Positions 56,292-64,000 of a DNA stretch of 64,000 bases are shown here, piece by piece; position 1 is the first letter of the stretch, and every line of letters begins with the position of its first letter. Below the pieces are notes generated by a model. That model was not told the origin of the DNA and searched no databases. It saw nothing but the letters and a program-made list of their open reading frames with translations. Source of the stretch: Ustulina deusta (taxonomy: Eukaryota > Ascomycota > Sordariomycetes > Xylariales > Xylariaceae); NCBI GenBank assembly GCA_023159155.1, contig JAJNNX010000021.1, positions 620,001 through 684,000 of the forward strand. The letters run 5' to 3'. The position numbers were made by a program, and so were the translations under genes.

Positions 56292-57488
56292 CTAGCAATC
56301 ACCGCCCCAGCCTAATTGACGGTTCACTTCATTCATGGCGTGAATACCAGCTCTAAAGAGCCCGACAGTTCCGTCTACGCTGGTGTTGCCCGTATTGAAC
56401 GCGGGCCCAGCCTCATGCGCTCTTCGCAGGTCTGATTGATCGAGACATGTCTGTCTCCTCTCCAGCACGGCTCGACAGATGGCGTGTGCCCACATGTTAT
56501 ACCATTGATCTTCACTGATACTGACGTATTCTTTGGCACCAGACTCATTGACCCGAGAGAAGGGCCATTCGGCAACGACAACTTCCCATCTCTTGGTTCG
56601 GAAGACGAGGTATGGCCAGCTGAAAATGAAGGCGAGCGTGATAAAGAAGATCCACCGAATCCAAGATGTTAGACGCCAACGATTGATCCTGGCGTCGTTA
56701 TAGAAATCGATCCGAGCATCTTTCGTGATGAGCTGGACCCTCAGGTGGCCATGGTAATTTGTCCCGCGCACCAATCCCTCAAGGCGGTGCTTGACACCTT
56801 CCTCGTTGAAGCCGACCATCTGTCGCCGCAACGTGAAGCACTTGAGTCCGGCAGCGCTTGCGCCAAAGCGGTGACACCATTCTTGGAGAGTAGGCTTCGC
56901 ATCGGCACCAACCTCGATGTTCTGATCCAGGCCTTTGTGGTGCTTGGCCCGTATTGTGCCACGGTGAACGCGCTCTCTGTTGTCGACGGTGCGCAGTTGG
57001 CTCCACGACCTGCGGTACTGTGCATCCGCAAAGAGATATGGCGTCAACTCCACCGTGACGTCGAAGTCAGTGACGGTGTTTTTCTCCTCTTTCCCCTTGC
57101 TGTCCTTCGTCGTCTCGGCGTGTGTGCCGACGAGGGTGATACATGGACGCGGCGGGATCTCGGAAAGTTGGCGGACGTATGTCTCCAGGCTGGCGGGATC
57201 TTCGATGCTCTTGGCAACCCAAGCCTGTGCGCCGCCATTCTGACCCACAACGACCTTCGCGTCGAGGTCGGACGGTCGGACGGGGTTGTTCATGGCGCTG
57301 CGGGGGGCAAGCATCGGCGCAGCCTCGGCGGACTGGGGAACATCGCTGTAGTCGGGTGGGAGATCGTCGATGTCGATTTCGGGCGCATCGTCGTCCACGT
57401 AGGGGATGGCGGCAGAGCCTTCGCCGGGATTGCTGTGCAACGACACGGCGTCCGAGAACGAAATGCCATGGCTCTTGGGTTTGCCCAT
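56292..57488 (-). CDS. Membrane-anchored fungal protein of unknown function with PY-type motif
   Basis: The proposed start is the ATG at 57488 (MGKPKSHGISFSD), giving 398 aa; an upstream in-frame ATG at 57521 would add 11 residues. The N-terminal ~75 residues are polar and acidic, with IDIDDLPPDYSDVP, which contains a PPxY-like LPPDY motif of the kind bound by WW-domain ubiquitin ligases. The middle has a beta-rich domain (VTDFDVTVELTPYLFADAQY, then LQEWCHRFGASAAGLKCFTL). A single or hairpin membrane segment follows, IRWIFFITLAFIFSWPYLVF, then RTKRWEVVVAEWPFS. I recall proteins of this layout as conserved hypotheticals in filamentous ascomycetes but know no function. The long open frame and domain-like conservation pattern support a real gene. 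Confidence 0.75.
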   Translation of the reverse strand: MGKPKSHGISFSDAVSLHSNPGEGSAAIPYVDDDAPEIDIDDLPPDYSDVPQSAEAAPMLAPRSAMNNPVRPSDLDAKVVVGQNGGAQAWVAKSIEDPASLETYVRQLSEIPPRPCITLVGTHAETTKDSKGKEEKNTVTDFDVTVELTPYLFADAQYRRSWSQLRTVDNRERVHRGTIRAKHHKGLDQNIEVGADAKPTLQEWCHRFGASAAGLKCFTLRRQMVGFNEEGVKHRLEGLVRGTNYHGHLRVQLITKDARIDFYNDARINRWRLTSWIRWIFFITLAFIFSWPYLVFRTKRWEVVVAEWPFSRVNESGAKEYVSISEDQWYNMWAHAICRAVLERRQTCLDQSDLRRAHEAGPAFNTGNTSVDGTVGLFRAGIHAMNEVNRQLGWGGDC

Positions 57489-58657
57489 CTTAGACAAAAC
57501 CCGCCGGGGATATTCTGGCAACTCGGTGTATTCCCGAGCTCAGGTACCTAGGTAAGTATCGAGAGTGCTAGTTCCGTCACAGCCGGTTCTGTTAGCAGTT
57601 TAGTCTTGACAACATCTACAATGTCGATAGTCCAGGACATGAGACAAATGACACGGACATCTCAGGATGTCTGGTTTGGGGCTGACGTTGGATATCTAGG
57701 TCCTATCTAGGCGTCTAGGCTAGGGAGCTAGGTACCTGAGGTACTTGGCACCGTAGGTAGGCACCTCAGGTCGACCATGGTTAAATTACGCTTTAATAGA
57801 ATATATATTCTTGCATAGGTATATATGTAGATAGTCATTATATATTCATCTAAATGTAATTAACAATAAATTCATAAGTACCTGGATACCATGATGGAAT
57901 TACACCTCCTGTGCATTGTTCAAGTTGAGTGATATAATTCCAAGATCTTTTCCAAAGAACCAGTAACTAGAATAATTAACGGAATGCTTAGACACTGTGA
58001 TAAGGCAATGGCAGGCGTGAAGAGCGCATACCTCAAGGATGGGAAACAAGGAAAGATAAACCGAGGTTATCGCTTGAGGCCGTCAAAATGCCAACAAGAA
58101 TCAATGTTTGGCGACTGACAAACGAGGGGCTACGAGGGGCTTCGAAGGGCTTCAGAAACGAGTATTTGAAAACAACGATACAGTGCTCATAACTTAGCGT
58201 TGTGTATTCCTCCCAATCAAGAAACTCGCCTGCATACCACGTGCCTAGAATATCACTTGTAATATTCTATTTATCGTCTACAAAAAGGATAGCTACCTAG
58301 GTAGCGAGTCAAATAGGGGTTAGTCACGTGGCGAGCGTAGACGAACACACTGAGCAGCGCATGACTATGCAGGATCGATGAGGGTCTGCTCTACACCCCG
58401 GCGTCGAGCGGCGACTAACACACCACACTGGGCGTGTGGTTTCGCCCAGCCCGGCATGGAGACCTTAAGGGTAGATAAGTACGGGCAGCCTTGCGCCAAT
58501 AAATCCCTTCCGAGTGATGCTCGTGTATCGGTTCGTGCCATCGCGAGTTCGAGAACTGTCGAAGTAGCTCGGATCGCAGCGAGAGGCTATGGACAAATCC
58601 TCGAGCCAAGGAAGGTGGACCTTGGCGAGAATGCAGGGGAGCATCTAATCAAGCGCG
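57489..58657. other. Intergenic region
   Basis: No gene is supported. TAGGTACC-type words are dense at 57540-57560 and 57715-57780, then again at 58290-58305. A GTCACGTGGC element lies at about 58323. A 110-codon open frame running to 58710 overlaps the thioesterase antisense and has no motif. Confidence 0.45.
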
Positions 58658-59299
58658 TCATAAGGAGCTTTTCAACAGAACGAAAAGAGCGTCAGCCTGA
58701 GCGAGAATAATGCCGTTCTCGTCCTCCACAGTCCCTCGCATGAAGTACTTCCGACCCTCAACCTTGGTAAACCGTGCTCGCGTAAGGATGGTGGCCGGGG
58801 TTGACACGGGCTTTATGAAGTTTGTGTTGAGATAAGCCGTCATGTGTGCACCACTAGGAATTGTCCCGCGATCCTGATTGATGGGCACAAGGTGGCTAAT
58901 GACTTCATCTAGTATTGTCATAACGAGCCCCCCATGGCAGACACTGGGGTACCCATTCAGCCCACTGCCCAGAGTAAGGAATGTCTTGACCTCGTCCACT
59001 CGATCTGTTGGCGATAAAGGTTTCTGATAGACTTGGAGCATCCGGAAGATGCCTCTCCTCGAGTTTAGTGTATCTGCGAAAAGAGAATCTTCCTCGGCTG
59101 GCTTGAGGGTTCTGCAAAGCGGCGCCGCAGTGATAATCCGATCGCCTTGGAGATGGCGGGCACACCAGGGAATCGCGGCAAAGTGTGCATGATCTAAAGT
59201 GTCCATTGCCTCGGTGTCTATTGTGTTGTTGGCGTTATACATACAGTCAATAAAGAAATGCTGGGCCGGTGCAGGTGCAGCAGTCCGTGAACGACGCAA
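58658..59299 (-). CDS. Hotdog-fold thioesterase (PaaI/THEM4-like)
   Basis: Up to 213 aa from the first ATG. An internal ATG (MDTLDHAHFAAIPWC, residue 32) is a likely true start, since the first 31 residues look like leader or 5' UTR. The conserved core is LTLGSGLNGYPSVCHGGLVM, with the HGG motif and the following TILDEVISHL helix that carries the active-site acid in related acyl-CoA thioesterases. It then reads MTAYLNTNFIKPVSTP and ARFTKVEGRKYFMRGTVED, the usual central strands. Fungal members of this group hydrolyse acyl-CoA esters of unknown chain length. No intron is needed. Neighbours give no pathway. Confidence 0.82.
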   Translation of the reverse strand: MRRSRTAAPAPAQHFFIDCMYNANNTIDTEAMDTLDHAHFAAIPWCARHLQGDRIITAAPLCRTLKPAEEDSLFADTLNSRRGIFRMLQVYQKPLSPTDRVDEVKTFLTLGSGLNGYPSVCHGGLVMTILDEVISHLVPINQDRGTIPSGAHMTAYLNTNFIKPVSTPATILTRARFTKVEGRKYFMRGTVEDENGIILAQADALFVLLKSSL

Positions 59300-60290
59300 T
59301 TTGGTTGGACAGACAAACTATGATACATAAATATGTTTCTTGAAAGACAACTTGGAACCCAGGCAATTCCTCACTGCTGCTAATTTGCGCAGAACCGAGG
59401 CTACTGGTCGGGTGAAGATCCCCTGCCAAGAGATTTAGTCTAGAACTATTAAGCTCCATTGTCGTAGTGTCCTGGTAAGATGATAAAGAGGAGCATCGCG
59501 TATAGAAAACTAAGTACCTCTCTTAATGGATAAAAGTAGCCAGGCTAACATTGTAAATAACTTATTTTACCGAGTGTTAGCTGCACGTAAACTGGCCTCC
59601 CGGCCCCAGCGGTGGAAACTATGGCTGGCATCGCTCCCGGCTTGACGGATGCAACATGCAACTCGCCCAATGCACTCAGGACCATCCCGCTTGCGGCGTG
59701 ACGTCCTTGTTCAAGGACCTAAGAAATCCACCTGACATGCACTCCGGCGTGGTGTCGCAGCAAAGATGCTGCGACAATGTGAACGCGCCGGTTCTGTGCA
59801 CCTCGGGCAATACAGGCCGCGAGATCCAGTTCTGCGGGGTGGCCGCTGTCACGTCTTCCTTCATCGAGACCATATACTACGGCTATGCGACGGGGTCCGG
59901 CACGGCTGCCCATACTCCCGCTCCCTCAGTGATCGAAGACGCGAAGATAGGACCGCCGGCAGAGGTGGATAATTGCATGCTTTCTGTGTATGAAGGCGAT
60001 TTGCCTGACGGCGAATCGAATGAGATCTCGGACGTGTCGAGTTGGAGCGTCTTGCGATTCTATGATGACGAGCTACCGCCAGAAGATGTAAGCGCCGCTG
60101 TCTAAATCGCTAAATTTAGCGCAATTACATTCTATCCCCGACTAGATAAAAAGGATTAATATACCACCGACATAGCATTCGAACATGAAGATAGGTACCT
60201 AGGGTAGGTAGTACATAATTAATCTACTGTAGTACACTGGACATGGATAGTTTTATCACTAAGTAGGTATGAGCTGTAGGCGTTGGTACC
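59300..60290. other. Mostly non-coding region with one weak ORF
   Basis: Contains the 149-codon frame listed next. Otherwise it is AT-leaning, with TACCTAGGGTAGGTAG near 60197-60211. Confidence 0.4.
59656..60105 (+). CDS. Hypothetical ORF, 149 codons
   Basis: An open frame of 149 codons starting MQLAQCTQDHPACG. It has six Cys in the first half and an acidic Ser/Asp/Glu-rich tail (YEGDLPDGESNEISD, FYDDELPPEDVS). The frame is GC-richer than its surroundings, which slightly favours coding. I do not recognise it. The Cys-x6-Cys start with His-Pro faintly recalls the beginning of HET-type proteins, but nothing else of that domain follows. It may be a gene fragment. Confidence 0.25.
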   Translation: MQLAQCTQDHPACGVTSLFKDLRNPPDMHSGVVSQQRCCDNVNAPVLCTSGNTGREIQFCGVAAVTSSFIETIYYGYATGSGTAAHTPAPSVIEDAKIGPPAEVDNCMLSVYEGDLPDGESNEISDVSSWSVLRFYDDELPPEDVSAAV

Positions 60291-60510
60291 CGCTGACAGC
60301 TGCGGGATCTCACCGGATTTAGCGGTGTTAACTAAGGTCGCCAAGGTCCGTATGGCCCATTCGGAAGCCCTCCGGTATCTCAGGCTGGCCCAGGTCTATA
60401 CCTATATACAACTCCATCGGGCTTGCTAACCTCCGATGGCCGCGAATATGTCTGAGATTAGCGAGGGCTGAATAGCCTCACCGAGACACGCGGAGATTAT
60501 CACCGAGACC

Positions 60511-60971
60511 TTCGTATGGGTTGTGGTCGCGCAGACCTTCCGTACAACAATGGAACCCATACTTTAAAACAATCGTCTAAACCATATGTCATTTACATCT
60601 TATCCGAGCAGGGCTCCGTCACGCAAAGACTGAATCCCGAGTACGAGTTCCGCTAGGTCCGCGGGGATCACTACCGGATGAGCAAGCCGGCATTGAAAAT
60701 GCTAGCTGCCTGTCATCGCTACAGCTATGCTGACTGGGGCTGTAAACTTCTTGCGTTCAATCCGGGATGGCGTGTCTCCAATCTTACCGGAGAAATCGGT
60801 CGTGATATACGAAAAAAGGGAGGCGCTAGAGATCCTAAGGAACACTCGGGGATCTTGTTGACGTCGTGCGCGAGGGACGCAGACATTGAGAAGAATAGTA
60901 TGGAGGATCTTGACGGGGTGTTGGGTCTTATGAAGGCTATACTACATCCCAAAAATGAAGTAGCAACATGA
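60511..60971 (+). pseudogene. Decayed short-chain dehydrogenase/reductase, C-terminal part
   Basis: The frame from 60582 reads PYVIYILSEQGSVTQRLNPE, a normal SDR strand beta-5 with the following loop. It meets an in-frame TAG at 60654-60656 and continues VRGDHYRMSKPALKMLAACH, the Tyr-x3-Lys active site region (Y-R-M-S-K), then WGCKLLAFNPGWRVSNLTGE, the usual PG...T-N segment. Upstream, a different frame at 60511-60565 reads FVWVVVAQTFRTTMEPIL, like the 'N-V-F-G' helix region, and joins only through a frameshift in the CTTTAAAACAA run near 60564. A nucleotide-binding N-terminus is not recognisable. With a stop and a frameshift this is a pseudogene relic. The 97-codon frame starting at MSKPAL is unlikely to be a gene by itself. 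Confidence 0.75.
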
Positions 60972-61487
60972 GACATAAGCGCGGCTGTCTTGTCCGCGTT
61001 TCGCCGCTCTATTAACTCCAATCGCTACGTAATCAAATATTCCTGTCCTTCTTCCCTTATTTATCATGTTAATACATGTCTAAGTGCGATAAAGAGGCCA
61101 TGCTAATATATATCAAGACGGGTGACAGGGCCTAACACGTGTTAAAAGATCTTGGAACATAGTTTGGGAGAATCAAAGCACATAAAACATTATGATCCTC
61201 ATCGAATTGAAAACCTAAACTATCACTGCCCTGTCTCGGGGTAGGTAAGTACCCCCACCGGCGTAGTCGCTAACTTTAACCCCCCATTCATTGCGGAGAC
61301 AGATGATCAACACCACGACCAATGTGGCATCGGACTTGCATCGGAATATGTAGTCCGGCGTTTCTAGATCAGTCAATACAAAGACTACCGTTAAACCCCA
61401 AGAATACATAAAGAAAATCCACTCAACTTCCCTGTTACAATTCATCGCATTACTTCAACCCTTTCGAAATCATCATTATTTATCGTC
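60972..61487. other. Promoter region of the tartrate/malate dehydrogenase gene
   Basis: No coding region is supported in this 516-bp stretch. It is AT-leaning, with CACGTG-like CTAACACGTGTTA near 61130-61143, a perfect palindromic word TAACACGTGTTA. Confidence 0.45.
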
Positions 61488-62579
61488 ATGGCTCAAAAAT
61501 CGGTAAAGATTGCCGTTGTTCCTGGTGATGGGATCGGTGTCGAAGTTATGCCCTACGGCGTACAATGCCTGAAGGAAATTGGCGAACTCTACAATATCCC
61601 CCTCCAGTTCGAAGAATTCGACTTTGCTAGTGTCCCCTACTACAAAAAGCATGGGGATATGCTACCTAGTGATTGGAAGACGACCTTGTCCCAGTTTGAC
61701 GCAATTTACTTTGGCGCCGTCGGAATGCCCGATGAACTCCCCGATGAAGTATCGCTCTGGGGTAGTCTCCTTAAATTTCGTCGCGAGTTTGACCAATACG
61801 TCAACCTGCGACCGTGCCGTCTCATCGAGGGCGTAAAGTCGCCGTTAGCAGGTCGCAAACCCGGTGATATCGATTTCTGGATCGTGCGCGAGAATACCGA
61901 AGGCGAGTACAGCAGCATTGGCGGCAAGATATTCGAGGGCACAGAGCGTGAGATTGTAATGCAAGAAACCGTCATGACGCGGTTCGGCGTTGACAGAGTC
62001 CTCAAGTATGCCTTTGACCTAGCCCAGAGCCGACCCCGTAAGCGACTCACGAGTGCTACAAAGAGCAACGGCCTCTACACCACCATGCCATGGTGGGACT
62101 CCCGTGTGCGTGAGATGGCGAAGAAATACCCAGATGTGAACGTCGACAAGTACCACATCGATATTCTTACCGCTCACTTCGTCCAAAGACCTAATATTTT
62201 CGACGTTGTGGTCGGCAGCAATCTCTTTGGAGACATACTCTCTGACCTCGGCCCAGCTTGCACGGGGACCATTGGTATCGCTCCTTCGGCTAATATCAAC
62301 CCCGAGGGAAATTTCCCCAGTCTCTTTGAGCCCGTCCACGGCAGTGCGCCCGACATTGCTGGTAAAGGTGTTGCCAATCCAATTGGCATGATTTGGGCTG
62401 GCCAGATGCTTCTCAATCATTTCGGCCAGACCGAGGCCGCCGAAACACTCTTGAGAGCAGTGGAAAACGTTCTTGCACGATCTCAGCCGGAGGTGTTGAC
62501 TGCAGATATGGGAGGCACGGGGTCAACCAAGATTCTTGGCGAGGCCATTATCAACGAGATCAAGGGATTTCGGAAGTAG
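61488..62579 (+). CDS. Tartrate/D-malate dehydrogenase (decarboxylating), isocitrate/isopropylmalate DH family
   Basis: Single exon, 363 aa. NAD-dependent beta-decarboxylating dehydrogenase acting on D-malate, tartrate or related hydroxyacids. The N-terminus IAVVPGDGIGVEVMPYGVQ is the family start. Substrate-binding Arg residues occur in LRPCR (near 108-111) and in the WIVRENTEGEYSSIGG signature (131-146). Active-site Lys/Asp contacts follow in KYHIDILTAHF (near 221-231), and the metal-binding Asp residues in GSNLFGDILSDLG (243-255). The NAD site is EPVHGSAPDIAGKGVANPIG (281-300). ENTEGEYSSIGG with a GVxR-lacking loop distinguishes tartrate/D-malate dehydrogenase from the leucine enzyme, which has R-E-L-T-G-G-I-Y-F-G, so this is not LEU2. 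No peroxisomal or mitochondrial signal is evident. Confidence 0.92.
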   Translation: MAQKSVKIAVVPGDGIGVEVMPYGVQCLKEIGELYNIPLQFEEFDFASVPYYKKHGDMLPSDWKTTLSQFDAIYFGAVGMPDELPDEVSLWGSLLKFRREFDQYVNLRPCRLIEGVKSPLAGRKPGDIDFWIVRENTEGEYSSIGGKIFEGTEREIVMQETVMTRFGVDRVLKYAFDLAQSRPRKRLTSATKSNGLYTTMPWWDSRVREMAKKYPDVNVDKYHIDILTAHFVQRPNIFDVVVGSNLFGDILSDLGPACTGTIGIAPSANINPEGNFPSLFEPVHGSAPDIAGKGVANPIGMIWAGQMLLNHFGQTEAAETLLRAVENVLARSQPEVLTADMGGTGSTKILGEAIINEIKGFRK

Positions 62580-64000
62580 AATCTGCAGGACGACCGTTCA
62601 CATCGTTATGCCAGAGCAACGGAGCTAGTCATGCTAGAAATTGGCATCACTTCTTAGAACGCTTAGATCGCATGTACTTAAGTGGTTTTGAAGACTTCTG
62701 CATACGGGCAGTGTTGCGAGGTATCATAGGCTACGTGTTATGTAGCTCGTAGAGTCATAACCTCAAGCAATATAATTGAAACATTGAGGTTTAAAGAGAG
62801 CTCTTAATAGCCAGGAGGAATTATTAATGTACGAAGCAAATGATCTCTTGCTGGAGGCTTGAGCTTTTCACTATATTAACAACTGTATTTTCCTAGCGTG
62901 TGAGTTGCTAGTCATGATGCTTACTTCTAGACTTATAGAAAGGTGTATAAATATCGCAAGATGCCTACATGGCTCTTTGGCGTTCAGAAGAACCCCACTG
63001 CACTTAATTTTACTCGACTCGATAAAATAAGTTCTTATGTTCCCTAACTGCCTATGTTCTCGATCCAACCTTTCCAAAATTTCCCCCCCCCCCCCCCCTC
63101 GACCCCTTTCTGCCCGTCCGATATCGGCCTGTATAATAATGTTGGCAAGCAATGGAGATATCTTCTTTAAGAGGATAACCAGCAAGACTCTCCTTTGGGG
63201 CATTTGTATTATGACGATAGACATTTCTATAGCATAGCTTCCCACAATTCCTTGAATTAGAAGACCGCGGAGATAGACACATTCCCTCTTTCGATAGCTG
63301 CCAGTATCAGACCTTTAAAAGCCGTGAAAAAAAGGTGTTCAATATCTAAGACAAGACCAATAATCCATGTACTGTACCCGTTGGCGACCTAGTGTTCCAT
63401 GAGTCATCCTCATTCTGTTGTAGAAGAAGCTGGCCTTTGATTTATGCAAGACCCGGACATACCCTTTGCTCTACGTTGGTTTGAACGATTCGATTGTTAC
63501 GCAAAACTACCTAGCTTGTCAGAAATGGGAAGATGTGTTTGCCCAGGCCTGCGACAAACTATCACGGGTTTGCCTGGGTCAACAGCAACTCCAAGCCCAC
63601 AGGCATAATGCTGAAGGCGTCGTCTGCATCCCCGTTGACGCGCCAGTGCTTTGATATTGTTGCCTGGGAGCTCGATATCCCGCAAGCCATCTAGCTTGGC
63701 CAATTCGGTCTTTGCGCACTTGTCAACGATCTGCTTGGTTCACGTTTCTGGCTGACGAAGCTAGAAACGAAGTTCATAATCTCTGAAAACCAGGCCCTTC
63801 AGGACATGGGATTCACAAGCTCGTTGCTTTCCAACCGTCAGTCTGTTCGCCGGTGGGCCTTGGTGTTAGTTCGAAACTGCAAAGCTGCATAGATAGATCA
63901 ACCAATCCAATACAAGATCATCGTCATGATCTTAGGCGTCTTTGGAGAGTTTCAGCACAGATGGTGCCGATGCATAAAAGATGAAGTCTCTCGCGTTACC
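62580..64000. other. Right-end region without a supported gene
   Basis: AT-leaning to about 63250, then more mixed. From 63466 to the window end short frames are open on both strands; the minus strand near 63570-63710 is open in two overlapping frames without a recognisable product. A broken gene, or one continuing beyond the window, is possible. Confidence 0.4.
63083..63098. repeat. Homopolymer run of 16 C
   Basis: Sixteen consecutive C in AT-leaning DNA. The length may be inexact, since such runs are prone to assembly error. Confidence 0.8.

Noticed and set aside
39121..62579. Secondary metabolite gene cluster (MFS, dehydrogenases, thioesterase together)
   Set aside because: No polyketide, peptide or terpene synthase and no pathway-specific regulator are present, and genes are separated by 1-3.5 kb spacers.
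63570..63660. Minus-strand NGDADDAF word resembling a DxDD class II terpene cyclase motif near the right edge
   Set aside because: The frame closes within about 25 codons and no other cyclase motif is readable. A four-residue match is not evidence.

Overview
This window is nuclear DNA from a filamentous ascomycete (Pezizomycotina, probably Sordariomycetes). The evidence is short introns (47-125 bp) with GTRNGT donors and CTRAC-like branch points, a HapX iron regulator, an AA9 lytic polysaccharide monooxygenase with a CBM1, a GH64 glucanase, intergenic DNA full of TACCTAGGTA-type words, and a transposon mutated only by C/T and G/A transitions, which is the mark of repeat-induced point mutation (RIP). 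I cannot name the species.

Layout. 1-240: start of a tRNA-splicing endonuclease SEN2-like gene running off the left edge. 1749-3440: ceramide glucosyltransferase with an N-terminal intron. 4800-10438: a very large protein of unknown function (about 1837 aa). 10.4-15.8 kb: gene-poor, rich in simple sequence. 15.8-20.5 kb: a housekeeping block in which cytosolic glutamyl-tRNA synthetase and mitochondrial ribosomal protein L1 diverge from one promoter region and L1 converges on COG2. 23.7-26.5 kb: hapX and a GNAT acetyltransferase, convergent. 27.8-28.4 kb: a proline-rich ORF beside the transposon.

28,751-38,568 is a nested repeat locus. The outer element (A) is a Ty3/gypsy-type LTR retrotransposon on the minus strand, with 253-bp LTRs, a 4-bp AGCT target duplication and a heavily RIPed, AT-rich interior that still shows relics of a Gag zinc knuckle and reverse transcriptase. 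Inside it lies a 4.1-kb island (B) of normal base composition, bounded by 274-bp direct repeats and without coding capacity. B carries about 17 hairpins spaced 150-250 bp apart (mean about 185). Their arms change together from copy to copy. B also carries a tRNA-like Pol III box A/box B segment. This array is the strongest candidate for something undescribed.

39-64 kb is an accessory region with long spacers: Gal80-like oxidoreductase, amino-acid/choline-type permease, AA9-CBM1 monooxygenase, ATR1-like MFS exporter, GH64 beta-1,3-glucanase, a membrane protein of unknown function, a hotdog thioesterase, a decayed short-chain dehydrogenase and a tartrate/D-malate dehydrogenase. These look like carbohydrate use, nutrient uptake and efflux functions. 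They do not form an obvious co-regulated cluster. Several genes needed splice joining (SEN2 start, GT21, the 1837-aa protein, GluRS, L1, GNAT, permease, AA9, MFS); exon limits given here were inferred by eye from splice consensus, frame and family fit.
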